A stretch of 64,000 bases of DNA from Sapria himalayana (taxonomy: Eukaryota > Streptophyta > Magnoliopsida > Malpighiales > Rafflesiaceae): NCBI GenBank assembly GCA_029783825.1, contig JAREIK010002440.1:1318974-1382973 (forward strand). Reading direction: 5' to 3'. Positions 22,812-34,698 of this stretch are shown piece by piece. Numbering within the stretch: the stretch's first letter is position 1; the number at the start of each line of letters is the position of its first letter. A model generated the notes under the pieces. The model did not search any database, was not told the origin of the DNA, and worked only from the letters and a program-made list of their open reading frames with translations. The position numbers were made by a program, and so were the translations under genes.

Positions 22812-24690
22812 ACAAACTATGGAAAGTAGAGTTGTACATGGCTTATGCATCATATATTTGGCATCGTGTTTTGTATTGCTATTTTGTGAAGTTTAATTAG
22901 TTATGTTTCTATCATTCTATGTAGATTTTGTGATATTGGTGCTGGTTTTGTCGGTGATTTTTCCTTAGTTGAGTTATCTGCTCCCTATTTTCAGGCTACT
23001 ATTCTGCGACAGAGTAATAATGATTTCTTTTCCATTTCTCATTTTTAGGCTCAGTCTCCAGTTTATCTTGCAAGGTCCAATTTGCTAATTACAAGAGATA
23101 AAAAGTGGACAATTCTTGTTGTTGGCATTGAGCAGGTTTTTATCCATTCTTTTTTTTTATCTCATGCCATTTTTATACATGTTATTCTATTTGTTCTCTC
23201 ATCCTCTGTTTATCAGACAGTGACAGAAATGAAAAAAAATGAGGCTATATTTCATACAACAAAGATGAGTTGGATGAAGTACGATCTGAATGGGTGATGT
23301 TGGTGACTCAATTAATACTTTTCTTAGTTTGAAAAATATTGGGGACACCTTTTTGTATTGAAGCATGAACAAATTTTAGCATTTCCAACTTTAACTTTTG
23401 ATGAGGTTCATAATTTATATCTCTTTTGACCCAAACTATGACTGAAGGTAAATTGTTAGACAATCATTTGAAGATATTTTATTATTTTCCTTACACATTC
23501 ATTATATTTCTCTAATTTTCATATGTTGAATTACGTTAGTATATTGTATGCATGATTCATAGGCGTTTAAAAGTAAACTTATATTTAGTCAAGTTAGGAG
23601 ATCTTCCAACTTTGGAATGTTCCATGAACTATTGTGATAATAAAGGTATTTTTTTAATGAGATCAAAGTTATTACTTTTTACTTTCAATTATATATTCAA
23701 AACTTGAATATGTAATTATAATTTTTATGTTTTCATACTATCTTTTGTTTATGTTGTCAACCATATATTTTTTTTGTTGATTGATAATGGAAAAAATTGT
23801 GATATCGACTTTTGGCTTCAATACTTTACCACAACAGGGTAAATTACCTTTTCACCCTTAAAAAACACAATTATTATTTCAAGGCATAATTTTTTTTTTC
23901 CTGCAGCCAATATTTTATAAATATATCTAGAACTATAAGTTGATTGGATTACTATATTTGTGTAATCAAATAGAACATGGAAATTACATTACATAGCATC
24001 TCATCGAGTTTTTTTGATGTGTTGGAAAGATGGAAAGTAATTTAACTTTTCATTTTATTATATTTAATTGGTTTTGTAGTGTTTTTTCAAGTTGTTTGTG
24101 AGATCTTTAAACTCACTACACACCTACAGGTTTTAAATGAATTATTATTGTTTTGTAATAAAAAAAATTTTATCTACTTTTATGCCATAATTGATACATC
24201 TCATGCTTTATATTTTATCCATTACTACTAACTTTATTTTTTTTTTGTTAAATTTATTTAATTGTATATGTCAATTATTATATAAATTATTTTTATGATA
24301 TGTTGTTATCACTCCTGTTTTTTTTCCAATGCTCTATAATATATTTTTTTCTGCAAGTGTAAGTATTTATTGTTCATCTTTTTGTATGCAGGTTACATTA
24401 TTTGGAAACCAACTCTCAACTTTGTCATGCTAGCAGGAACCAGTTTTATGGAGTAAAGGCACACAAGGGTTGTATATATCAAAAATTTTGAATTGAATTT
24501 AAAAAATGAATGTTGAAATTGTGTTATATATATATTTTTTGATTTGTATGCAGTCCGTATTCCCCTTTGTACTAGAAAACTGTATTCTTGGTATGAATTA
24601 TAAAGAATGTTCTTATGTGCATGCAGTATTACAATAATAGGTGAAAATATATTTACAATAATTATTAAATTTAAATTTATTTAAATCATA
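22812..24690 (+). other. Interior of element 3, possible captured gene, right half
   Basis: Several exon-like segments end in splice-like junctions: tatgtag before gatattggtgctgg (about 22925), ttttcag before gctactattctgcgac (about 22997), and tttttag before gctcagtctcc (about 23049). The last opens the frame AQSPVYLARSNLLITRDKKW then TILVVGIEQ, followed by a possible intron ending tttatcag at 23217 and a further frame with a DELDEVRSEW-like text about 23260-23300. I do not recognise the protein. The rest, from 23310, is AT-rich. It may be a transduplicated host gene or the remains of an element gene. Confidence 0.4.
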
Positions 24691-24954
24691 ATCATCCTTG
24701 ATGCTTTTACTAAGTGTCATAGTTAATAAAAATGACACTTTATTTTAGCGTCAAGGTATGATTCAACGACACTGCAAAAAAATGTCATTATATGTATAGA
24801 CTTTTTATGTCACGCTAGCAGATGACGCTATCAATAAGCGACATTATATATATATAATGATGCTTTTTAAGCGTCTTTGATTATGGTTTTTGTAGTAGTG
24901 GAAAGAGCTCGGATTCCGGTCCCCCTTTTGATAAAAAAATTGTAAAAATATTAA

Positions 24955-25005
24955 ATCTCATGCTATCTCCAGGTTTCGGCTGCCTACCTGGAGATAGCAT
25001 GAGAT
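24955..25005. repeat. Perfect 20-bp-arm hairpin
   Basis: The left arm atctcatgctatctccaggt (24955-24974) and right arm (24986-25005) are exact reverse complements around an 11-bp spacer. It would form a stable stem-loop in RNA from either strand. It lies 54 bp right of the end of element 3 and just before the 59-bp array. The arm is about the length of a plant small RNA, but the foldback is much shorter than most plant miRNA precursors. Confidence 0.85.
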
Positions 25006-25053
25006 CCCTAGTTGGAAGGTATTCGTTCGCCACTCTTCTTGCTGCAGCTCGTG

Positions 25054-25190
25054 TGGTGGTGCTCTTCTTCCATTTTACGTCTATCGTGCTGCTTCGTCTT
25101 CCATTTTGCTTCTGGTGGTGCTCTTCTTCCATTTTGCGTCTGCCAGGCTGCTTCGTCTTCCATTTTGCTTCTGGTGGTGCTCCTCTTTCC
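25054..25190. repeat. 59-bp tandem repeat, 2.3 copies
   Basis: The word tggtggtgctc recurs at 25054, 25113 and 25172, with cttccattt, gctgcttcgtc and cttccattttgct between. The period of exactly 59 bp shifts frame each time, which is why it is open in several frames on both strands. It is therefore unlikely to be selected as coding. Confidence 0.85.
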
Positions 25191-26534
25191 GCTCCCTTGC
25201 CACTTTCCCACCAGTAACGAAATAAATATTCTTACCTTATATACTGTTGGTTTTAGGGTGAAATATACATAGATCTTTTACTTGTATTCATTCCCAAACT
25301 TCCTTGATTGTAAGTATCATCTTTTTTCCTTCTTGGGCGTGTGGCATGCATTCAGGTAGTTATTGTATTTTTTATGCTTTGATTCTCAAAAACACAAAAT
25401 TGCAGAAGTTAATGTATATTTTTATTGTTCTTGTGCTCCAAAAAATATTTTTTTGGAGCATTCAATTAGTAGTTGAAGAGGTGAATGTTATATACTTTGC
25501 TCTTTGCTTCTTCCGAATCAATTTGGTGGGATTAGCCATCCATTTAGGCATGTGCTATGATGGGAATGTGAAAATAAACAATAAAATAGTGAAAAATTAG
25601 TATTTCAAAAATTTTATTTTTGAAATAAAATTCTTTCATTTTTGAAATAAAAATAAACAATAAAATCCTTTCATTTTGGACCTAAATCATCAATTCCCTT
25701 CTACCTCAAATTGTTGTCTTATTTCATTGTTTCGTAATATATATATAAATATATAATTACATATGTATATAAATTTTAGCATTTGGTTATTATTGTTGAT
25801 TTATACATTCATGTATAAATTTTATATTATTTTTAACTCATTATACTTTAACTTATTAATCCATAAAAGCAAATAAACTAGTGAAAAACAAGTATTTCAA
25901 AAATTTTATTTTTATCTCATTAATTAAGTTACTAAAATATGAATATTCTTTAAATTATTTAAACATATTACTAATATTGCATTTAGATATAAGTGTATTG
26001 CAAAATATATTAGTGTATACAAATAAAATAAATTCACTATATGATATAATATTTTTAAAATTTTAATAAATAAAAATATTACTTCCCAAACATATTTACT
26101 TATTATGATATTACCGATTATAATATATATGAAATTATAATTAATATATTGATATCTAACACATAAATAAAATCTTTTAGTGGCCTTTTGTATTTTTATG
26201 AACATCTTGGCTATTATTTAAACTTTTTTGTAGGTAGCTAGATTGACTCATCCCGTGATTGCCAATTATTCTCGAGGTTGCTTGTTGATAGGCAAGTACT
26301 ATTAACACCAATTTGGTCTTTAAATACATTGTTTCTAGGTTTGATTTTTGTGTACTAGGAATGCTAATTTTTTTGTACTAGGAATGCTAAGGAATCTAAT
26401 TTCCCTTGTTTGATTAATCTATGACCCTAAAGTGAGCTGATGATCAATACTTTTCTATTTTCATTGTTTATCAATCAATTGAGTCATTTATGTTACATAT
26501 CAGGGCGTGTTAAATGAGTTAAAATAGAGAAAGA

Positions 26535-27197
26535 ATGTATTTAAGGCTAACAAATGGATTGCCTAACCAATCATTTATATCGAGAGTCGAAGAATTTGTT
26601 CAATTTGTACTTTCTCGACCAGAAGGCAGTGATGGTAATCACATTAGATATCCATGTAATAAGAAGAAGTGTCATAATAAAAATTTTGTTGAGGTTAACG
26701 AGGCAAGGTTCCATCTTTATAAATATGGTTTTCTCCCTAATTATTGTGTGTGGTACTTGCATGGTGAGATCGAATCATCTATATATGAAGAGGAGGCATT
26801 ATATAATGTGAATGCCACTAACCATCCAGCAATAACAAATATTGTTGAATCATCGACAACATTTGTTCAGATGGTTAATGATGCAGCTGGTCCACAATTT
26901 AATGCTAAAATTATTGAGGAATCTCCAAACCCAACCACACAAAATTTTTATGACATGCTAATGTTGCAAACCAAGAAGTATGACCTAATTGTCAAACTCA
27001 CTCATAGTTATCAACCATTGCTCCAATGCTTCACATCAAGTCAGAGCATCGATTGTATGAACGGTGATATGATTTTTTTATGTCAGTTTATTAAGGAGTT
27101 ATTGTCGGATGATAATGTTATGACCGATAATTTCTATGAATACAAGAAGCTTATCAAGGGAATTGGGTTTCCATCTATAAAATTCATACTTGCCTGA
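26535..27197 (+). pseudogene. CACTA TNPD transposase, N-terminal part (Transpos_assoc)
   Basis: A 220-codon open frame beginning MYLRLTNGLPNQSFISRVEE. It carries the Transpos_assoc domain typical of plant CACTA TNPD proteins: RVEEFVQFVLSRPE, then IRYPCNKKKCHNKNF with the paired cysteines, then HLYKYGFLPNYCVWYLHGE (family HLYKKGFMPDYxVWxxHGE). The rest of the frame, with many Asn and Thr, is the variable linker. The ATG at 26535 directly precedes the conserved block and fits the family start. It runs to a stop at 27195; the gene continues beyond this in other frames, so this is the first exon or first intact part of a broken gene. Confidence 0.85.
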
Positions 27198-27289
27198 ATA
27201 GTTGTATGATTTATTGGGGTGATGACTAGAAATTAACTCAATGCAAATTTTGTGACCATGCTATCGACCACAAAGTATTAATAGATAAA

Positions 27290-28170
27290 AGCTTGTGTCA
27301 TATAAGAAAATGTATTACTTTCCACTAGCACTAAGACTTCAATGGTTATATGCTTCAGAAGCCACTACTGAGAGTATGAGATGACACTATCATTTTGTAG
27401 AAGATGGTGTGATGCATCATTGTTATGATTCTCCTGCATGGAAACATTTTAATGCTATGCATCCCTCATTTTGCAACTAAAAGTCGTAATGTCAGATTAG
27501 GCCTATGTACTGATGGATTTCAACCATTCGGGCAATATGGGAGTTAGTATTCTTCATGGCCTGTTATTCTCACTCCATATAATCTACCCCTAGAAATGTG
27601 TATGAAGGAACAAAACATGTTTCTAATAGTTATTATCCCAGACCCTAGAAATCCGGACAAGTTAGATGTGTATTTACAACCTTTGATCTCTGAGTTACAA
27701 GCATTGTGGAAAGTTGGAGTTGAAACTTATGACATATCTAGAAAGCAAAATTTTATGCTGCAGGCAGCTCTCTTATGGACAATCAGTGACTTTCCAACTT
27801 ACTCAATGTTGTCCGGTTGGAGTACATCTGGCAGACTAGCATGTCCGTATTGTATGGATGAATCAGATACTTTTACCCTATAAAATGGAAGGAAACAAAC
27901 ATGATTTGATAACCATCGTAAGTTCCTTCCATTAAATCATCCATTTAGAAGAAATAAATATGCTTTTAGAATGAATCAAATGGTAACAGATCCACCTCCA
28001 AAAATTCGCTATGGTGTTAAGTTGCTAAGGGAAATTGATGCATTAGGTTTAAAAAAGTTGCTAAGATTGGGGCAAATGATACTAATGTTTATGTTAGTAA
28101 ATTAATCAGATGGAATAAAAAGTCAATTTTTTGGGATTTACCATATTGAAGCACAAATTTTATACGACAT
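27290..28170 (+). pseudogene. CACTA TNPD transposase, catalytic Transposase_21 part
   Basis: At 27310-27590, over stops, the text matches the family's lead-in: YFPLALRLQWLYASEATTES, then RNVRLGLCTDGFQPFGQYGS and WPVILTPYNLP. The open frame 27596-27883 is the Transposase_21 core: MCMKEQNMFLIVIIPDPRNP, then DVYLQPLISEL, then GVETYDISRKQNF, then LLWTISDFPTYSMLSGWST and GRLACPYCM. The DTDG-like position reads CTDG, with the putative catalytic Asp kept. After a stop, 27885-28090 continues with WFDNHRKFLPLNHPFRRNK. The protein excises and inserts the element. Stops at several places show it is dead. Confidence 0.88.
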
Positions 28171-29105
28171 AATTTAGATGTGATGCATATAGAGAAAAAT
28201 GTGTTTGAAAATATCTATAACATAGTGATGAATGTTGAGGGCAAAACAAAAGACAATGCAAAGTCTAGATTAGACTTAATGGAAATATATCATCGACCAG
28301 AATTGCATGTTGTTGATGGCAAGCTTCCAAAAGCTTGCTATACTTTAGACAAAAATGGTAGAAAAGAGTTATGTATTTGGGGTTCAGAATCTCAGATTTC
28401 CAGATGGATATGCTTCAAATATAGCCAGGGTGTATAGACATGAGGAAACATAAACTTTTTGGAATGAAAAGTTATGATTTTCATCTCTTTATGCAAAGGT
28501 TGATACCAATTATATTTCAAAAAATACTTCTGTCAGCCGTGTGGCAAGTATTAACCAAACTTAGCTTGTTTTTTAAGAAGTTTACATCAATTGTGCTTAA
28601 AACACAAGCTATGTTGAGATTAGAGTCAGAAATACCAATTATTATTTGCAAACTAGAGCGGATATTTCCTCCTAGTTTTTTTGATTCAATGAAGCATTTG
28701 CCAACACACTTGGCATATGAAGTAAGGGTAGAAGGACCAATCCAATACTGATGGATGTATCCATTTGAAAGGTATGAAAATTTATGTTATAAAACTACAT
28801 TTACTATCATCAAATCATTATATGATTTTGGTATTTATAAACTTATTGATTGGATTGATAGGTATTTGTGGAAGTTAAAACAAAATGCAAGGAATAAGGC
28901 CAAAGTGGAAGGATCAATATGCAACGTATATTTAGTTGAAGAAGCTTCAGCTTTTTGTGAGCATTATTTCAATCCAACACTCCATACAAGACATCGAATG
29001 ATGCCTCATAATGTTGAGTCCCATACTGGAGAAGGAAATGATTTCAATGGGAACTTGTCAATATTCACCCATATTCGTAGATCTTTTGGAAGACATACAA
29101 CATGA
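28130..29105 (+). pseudogene. CACTA TNPD transposase, DUF4218 part
   Basis: The segment from 28120 reads IFWDLPY, then NFIRHNLDVMHIEKNVFENI, then GKTKDNAKSRLDL and RPELHVVDGKLPKACYTLDK. After a frame change it continues as KLFGMKSYDFHLFMQRLIPI, FPPSFFDSMKHLPTHLAYEV and GPIQY. A TGA replaces the residue before WMYPFER; the last frame (28755-29105) carries MYPFERY and EEASAFCEHYF. These are the standard blocks of the TNPD midsection and DUF4218. Three separate frames are needed to cover them. Confidence 0.85.
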
Positions 29106-30010
29106 ATGCTAAGTGAACAAGAGATTACTATCTCACATCAGTATGTTTTGCTGAACTACATTGAAGTTAAACCATATATTGAGTATGCATCTTACCTCAA
29201 CTATTGCACTAATGTTGTAATTTTCTACTTCAACTAATGAGTGTTCTATTAACATAATATTATTACTGAGTTACGGAAAAATGAGTCATACATTAATGAT
29301 GCAATTGTTGATGCTAGACTCAATGATTTTTTCCTAGAATGGTTCAAGACTTACTTGCAGATGGACCACTTCAAATAGTTAACTATTATAATGAATATAA
29401 ATGGTTTTCGTTTTCACACACTACAATGGGGAATTTATAGATTTTCAAACAATAGTGGTGTGTGCGTTAAAGGTACTAATTACATGATTGATAAAACTGA
29501 CTACTACGGTCAATTGCAAGAAGTCGTGGAATTAGAGTACCCAGGATGACCCTTTTAGAAGACTGTTTTATTTAAGTGTGAGTGGTTTGACATTACACCA
29601 AATGTCAAGACGAGGATCCATAAGCAATACAAATTAGTGGATGTAAATCATAAAAGAAGATATGCACAAGATGAACCATTTGTTTTAGCAATGCAAACAC
29701 AAAAAGTGTATTATTGCACATATGTAAGCTCAAAACGTGATACTAGATTTTGGTGAGTTGTTTGTAAAATCAAGGCTAGAGGGGTGATTGAGATTCTTGT
29801 AGAGTCAAAAATTACCCTACAAGATCCATTTCAACAGGAAACAAATGATGTTGAAGAATGTAGTTTACCGGTGGAAATTGAAACTATTTTACTTAATGAT
29901 TCGATAAGTGAAATGTTAGATATCAATGTAACTGAAACACTTTCTTATGAAGATGAAGAAGAAGAAAATATGATGAAGATGAAGAAAATATGATGAAGAT
30001 GAAGATGAAG
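29106..30010 (+). pseudogene. CACTA TNPD transposase, DUF4216 part and acidic tail
   Basis: Reading through stops, the segment gives LSEQEITISHQYVLLNYIEV and, at 29450-29780, NNSGVCVKGTNYMID, DYYGQLQEVVELEYPG, LFKCEWFDITPN, QYKLVDVNHKRRYAQDEPFV and VCKIKARG. These are the DUF4216 blocks that follow DUF4218 in plant CACTA transposases. The open frame 29784-29993 then runs into an acidic tail with a gatgaa/gatgaag repeat (29950-30012), which is also usual at this place. The repeat has caused a frame change near its end. Confidence 0.85.
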
Positions 30011-30099
30011 AATAGAATGATTTAAATAATGATGAAAATTAGGCCGGTAATTTGAGTGTAGTATAACCATTTAATTACCAATTAATATATATTGTATTT

Positions 30100-31905
30100 T
30101 GTTCTTATGCAGATATGGGTTGAAAAGTAGGATGAGGATCTCGGATAAGGGCTAGAGGACGTGGTAGGAATGTGGTTTCCTCCCCTAGTGCCCAAGTAGA
30201 TTCTGAATCATTAGAGGGTTCACCTACCACACATACATATATGCACAATGTGTTATCATCCATGATACTACTAGCCCCACCCTGCATACACTAGGTGATC
30301 ATGCATAATTGTCTACACCACCACCTATAGAAGATTCAATACCTCAAGTAGCATCACTACAAAGTTCAACATTACGACTACTCATTGGTTATATCTCTCG
30401 TTCTACCATTACACTTACTGATGCAGAGTATATTTTCTTTTTTAATACTATATCACTTAAATTTTATTATGCTGACCAAATTAAGTTTATTGACTACATT
30501 GATAAACTTTGTATGTTTACTTGTAGGATACAGATCATAAAGAATATATTTAGAATTATCACTAATATTTTCAAGGAGCATTTGCATGTGATGAGGTTAT
30601 AATTGGAAGATGGTGCCTTATGATACCAATGATTTCTATTGGCAAGAGTTTCAAGAATGAATTGGGTCTAAGATATATTTTATTATATTTTATTTTTCTA
30701 TATATTGATCAATAACAAATGTTGTTTCACTTTGGTCTTAAATATTTTTTAAAAAATTCTTTAATAATGTGGATAAGGTGGAATTGGAATGTGAATAAAA
30801 TCAAAAAAACTTATAATATTAAAAAGGTTCACATATCATATTCAAAAATACTATTTTTTTTATTTCATAGATTTTCATTTTTGGTATTATATTAATTGTA
30901 GAAACATTATTAGTGGGATTGTTCACTAGATGCTCTAGTTGAGGTTGCATGGCATAAAGGGCTCCATGACTTTATAGCAATGATATGTGAGTCAATGGAA
31001 AGATCATAGTGAATGATCAAGTTTCATCTTAGAGAGTATTTGGGAAACTTGGCAATGTTTTTGGCAGTCACCAGAATTTCAGAAAAAGTCTACCCAAGGA
31101 TCTATGAATATGATGAGTAAGACTGGAGGTGAGGGCGCATGACCTTCGTGACATACCAGTGGTTCCTTATCTCATAGAGAGCATGCTAAACGTTTGGTAC
31201 GTATATTGATAATTTTTTGGAATTTATTTAATGTTTTTTAAATACTTGTTTTATTATATTATACTTTTAAATTTTAGGTGGCTAAGTTAAAGTGTCCTCC
31301 TCTTCCACATGAGCTCCCAGAACAAACTCATAGGAGGAAGGTAGAATATCAATTTGTTGTTCGGAAGTCTCAGGAGATCTATGTAAGTGCAATCTTTTTA
31401 GTTAATTTCTTTGTAATTTTTGTTTATATAAAAATTTATTACTAATGTTTATATATTTCATGATCATGTAGTTTCGAGGTATGAGGCTGAGACCACAGTT
31501 GTAAGAGAGGAAGCATCTTCATCTTAATCAGTTGATGCAACTCAAATATATCTAGATGAGGTTGGGAGATTCAAGAAGAAATGAGTATATGGCCTTGGAT
31601 TGATGGGATCTGTATGCCTACAATCTCAGGCATCATCTAGTTCTATCAATATGCTTTCAACTAGTCAACCAGTTCATGAATCTCAGACACATGCAAAAGA
31701 AGATAGTCAAATCCAATATTTGGTAAAGGAAATGAGTGTGGTGCATGAGCAAATGATGTAGTAGCAGAGGGAGCATTTACATACCGTGCAGAGTCTCACT
31801 ATAGCTTTTTTATGCACATATTTTAGAGCTTATTAGGTATCTACCTATTCTACCAGCCATTACACTAAAGACAAATGTACCTACTACTGAAAGATCCAAC
31901 TAAAT
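30100..31905 (+). pseudogene. CACTA transposase C-terminal gene part (Transposase_24-like)
   Basis: Fragments in several frames match the C-terminal region seen in many plant CACTA elements. At 30120-30240 there is RARGRGRNVVSSPSAQ; at about 31060-31200 SPEFQKKSTQGSMNMMSKTG followed by SLSHREHAKRL, corresponding to the Transposase_24 block with its conserved SKS/NR-rich loop; at 31280-31380 AKLKCPPLPHELPEQTHRRK; and at 31540-31780 DEVGRFKKK, VYGLGLMGS and a Gln-rich coiled-coil-like end. Intron-like AT-rich stretches lie between. It may be the last exons of TNPD. Confidence 0.65.
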
Positions 31906-32099
31906 TGTTAAACATTTTTATTATTAAACTGTTGCACAAAGGAACTTTAATCTAAAATTGTGGTTGAATATAGTGTATGAAACTATTAACTATTAGTTAT
32001 AAAAAAATGTATGTTGCAATTTATATTATGGTACAAAAAATTTTGAATCTGGTATAAGAAATTTTGAATAATATTGGTAATATTTAACAAATTTAACAA

Positions 32100-32813
32100 A
32101 AATAAATGAAAATTGGAAAAAATAATTGCAACGGATATTACAATGGATTTTGCAACGGATATTATATTGCAAATAAGTTAACTTTTATAAAGAATATATT
32201 AGTTGCAATGATGTTGTGAATTTACAATGTAATTGCAATAAAATTACCACAAAATATTTTGCAAGGACTCATAATGGTTGCAAATATGTTGAAAATATGT
32301 TGCAAAGTTGCAATGAAATTACAATAGACATTGCAATGGTTAGTAATTAAATGATTGCTGATCTGTTGCAACTTTGCAACAGAATTGAAATAGAATTACA
32401 ACAACATAATTTGCAATGACTCATTGTGATTGCAACTCTATTGCAAATATACAACCGAATGGCTAAAGAAATTTTAATGGTTATTAATGAAATGGTTATT
32501 GATCTGTTGCAAATTAGCAATGGAATGGCAACAAATTTAGCTTATCCATTGTCTTATGATTTTTGGGATTTTGCAACTAAATTAGCAACGGATGTGAAAT
32601 GCGTTGCAATATAACAATGGAATAATTGCATTGCAAATGCGTTAGTCTTTTGCAACCAAATGCCAAAGTGTACAAAATTACAACAAGGTTTTTTGCAACA
32701 GAATACTTTTGTTGCAAATCCGATGCTAATAGATATTTGCAACTGATTTGTATGGCTTTGCAACGGACTTGGAACGAAAAATTCCGTTGCAAAATTGTGA
32801 TTTTCTTGTTGTG
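32100..32813. repeat. Right subterminal repeats of CACTA element 2
   Basis: Some twenty copies of words such as ttgcaacgga, ttgcaatg, ttgcaaca and their complements fill the last 700 bp before the terminus at 32813. They match the left array at 12730-13015. Open frames on both strands through here are by-products of the array. Confidence 0.8.
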
Positions 32814-32816
32814 ATA

Positions 32817-33851
32817 ATTTACTAGACATAAAAATACATTTTCTAAAATTTCAAATATATTTTAATGATTGAAAAAATATTTGTAAGTTGACTTATACCT
32901 TTAAGTTTATGATATGAAATATATAATTATGTTCTAGCTGATGCCTTATGGACTTTCTAATTATTCTTACAAATAAATTTATTACATCACTATTATTTAT
33001 AATATTATCATATATGATATTATATATTTTATTTAATATTTCATATTCTACAAATATAATTGTTATGTACTCGTATATAACAAAATCATCATAAAAATTT
33101 AATATCTCATAAAAATCTAATAATTTTTTATTAATTTTCAATTAGAATCAATAAAATTGATAGTAATACATGTGAAAAATATATCATTCTAACTAGTATA
33201 TATATATCAAACGCCATTAATATCATTCTACTAAATTTTCTAAAATTCTAAATTAGTCGTTATCAAATTTAAATTTTTACAAAATCATTTTATGTGTCAA
33301 CTTAGTGATATTATGATATCTGAATTAAATATATTCTTATATAAAATATACTAATCTATAATATTCAATATAGTTAAGCTAAAGATTCATAATAATAATC
33401 AATCTAATTATATTTTTCTTATAAACTCATTATTATAAATAAATGAAAATCACTAACCATAAAGTTAATCTAAATTTAATAATACAATATAGCTAAATGA
33501 GTTTGCTTAGGATCAATATATCATTTTTTGGTATATTATTCAATGTGTCTCTATATGTGTCTAGTCCTATTAATAATTTTGTAATTACATGTTTTTATAT
33601 TATCTACATTGAGCATAATTTTTTTAGAATCCTTTAATATTTTTATTTTTAATTATACTAAAATAAGTCGTACTATAAAAATTCATTTATTAAACCTAAA
33701 TTTTTTTGGTATATATGAATACTTAAGATTTGAAGACAAATTAGAAATGGACCTTTGAGTTTGGTTATTATTATCTAAATTAAAATTATATATAATATTA
33801 ATTTCATTTTTATTTAATTTACTATGATTCATTTTATTAGAAGGAATAAAC

Positions 33852-33884
<33 letters not shown>

Positions 33885-34000
33885 AAATAGAAGAAAAATA
33901 TCTTAGTATTTCATTATAACTCTCTTATATAAAAGTAAAATAAAAAAATACATATAATGTACCTTACAATATTAAATTTTCATCACAATATAATAGTAAA
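32817..34000. other. Interior of CACTA element 1, AT-rich, no gene recognised
   Basis: Very AT-rich with a TA microsatellite at 33852-33886. No protein similarity found in the short frames here (for example 32893-33141, minus). Confidence 0.4.
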
Positions 34001-34075
34001 AATAAAATATAAAATAAAATATAAAATAAAATATAAAATAAAATATAAAATAAAAAATAAAATAAAAAAAATAAA
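34001..34075. repeat. 12-bp AT minisatellite
   Basis: About six copies of aaaataaaatat with drift into aaaataaaa at the right end. Confidence 0.85.
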
Positions 34076-34399
34076 TTTTATTCTAACTTTCAATCTTGAA
34101 AATCATAGATAATCATACAAAGAAAAATAGAACATAAAGAAAAAAATGTATTTTTATCTACTTATAAAAATAATTGAATTTTTAAAATTATTTTTTTTAT
34201 GTTTAATTTGGACTTGATAGAATCTAAACAACAGATTGTTGATAGTTATGCAATGGCTAGAATAGCCATTGTGTCGAAATTAAATTCATTAATTAATAAT
34301 CTAAAATGACTATAGGTTGTGACAAACCAATAATTACAGATGATGCATCCATACTGCATGACTAGACACTCAATTATTTATAAAAAAGAATATAGTGCA

Positions 34400-34698
34400 A
34401 GAGATCATATGTTGAACTCAAATTGGGAGTCCATCTCAACCTAACCCAACCCATTAGTAGTTTTAAAACAAATTTGGCACTTGGTATTAGATTGATAATT
34501 TCAACATAAACGGTAGAACTCGAGCATGACCTGAGCATGATTTGCCAACCAGGACAAATTTGACCAGGGTAGGTTGTTGATTCGGATAGTGTCGTATTGC
34601 ATGATATTGCGACATGGAGGGCTTTTCCTCCAGGATCGGCAAAGCCCATGCAAATTGGTCATGCAACTAGGCTGCTCGACACATTTGCCACCTCTAAT
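34400..34698. mobile_element. hAT (nDart-like) remnant, one end only
   Basis: Moderately GC-rich text ends at 34680-34698 in gacacatttgccacctcta. Its reverse complement, tagaggtggcaaatgtgtc, is close to the terminus of the complete element at 40583 and to the nDart terminus. The left terminus could not be found, so the left limit is approximate. No transposase is present. Confidence 0.4.

Larger units (their letters stand above)
14606..24900. mobile_element. CACTA-like element 3, nested in element 2
   Basis: Left terminus CACTACTACAAAACAG; the right end read on the minus strand is CACTACTACAAAAACC. A 3-bp duplication, gaa, flanks it (14603-14605 and 24901-24903). Both ends share subterminal words of the type aatgacgctt, tgacactt, aagtgtcat and gcgtcaa (14628-14880 and 24690-24880), unlike those of elements 1 and 2. 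Without the LINE at 16087-22795 it is about 3.6 kb and has no transposase, so it is non-autonomous. Its interior has exon/intron-like sequence that I could not identify. Confidence 0.82.
24904..26530. other. CACTA element 2 interior upstream of the transposase
   Basis: Starts with a long hairpin and a 59-bp tandem array, then AT-rich sequence (25200-26530) without recognisable genes. The tttttttgtag at about 26226 could be a splice acceptor of a leader intron for the transposase gene, which begins near 26535. Short frames at 25304-25600 and 25881-26066 look like chance frames. Confidence 0.4.
12715..32813 (+). mobile_element. CACTA element 2, autonomous-type, nested in element 1
   Basis: Left terminus TACTACAAGAAAAATC; the right end read on the minus strand is CACAACAAGAAAATC. 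A 3-bp duplication, ata, flanks it (12712-12714 and 32814-32816). Both ends carry many copies of a ttgcaacgga-like word in both orientations (12730-13015 and 32120-32800), different from the subterminal words of elements 1 and 3. Between them lies a plus-strand TNPD-type transposase gene (26535-31905), now broken. Without element 3 it would be about 9.8 kb, a usual size for an autonomous CACTA element. Confidence 0.85.

Noticed and set aside
24881..25272. Four overlapping frames on both strands with Ser/Phe or Lys/Glu-rich text
   Set aside because: Caused by the 59-bp tandem repeat, whose period is not a multiple of three, so no frame is under consistent constraint.
32554..32829. 91-codon minus-strand frame with Cys and Gln
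   Set aside because: Made of the ttgcaac subterminal repeats of element 2.
34400..34698. A complete second hAT element
   Set aside because: Only the right terminus is visible; no matching left terminus or target duplication was found, so it is listed only as a remnant.
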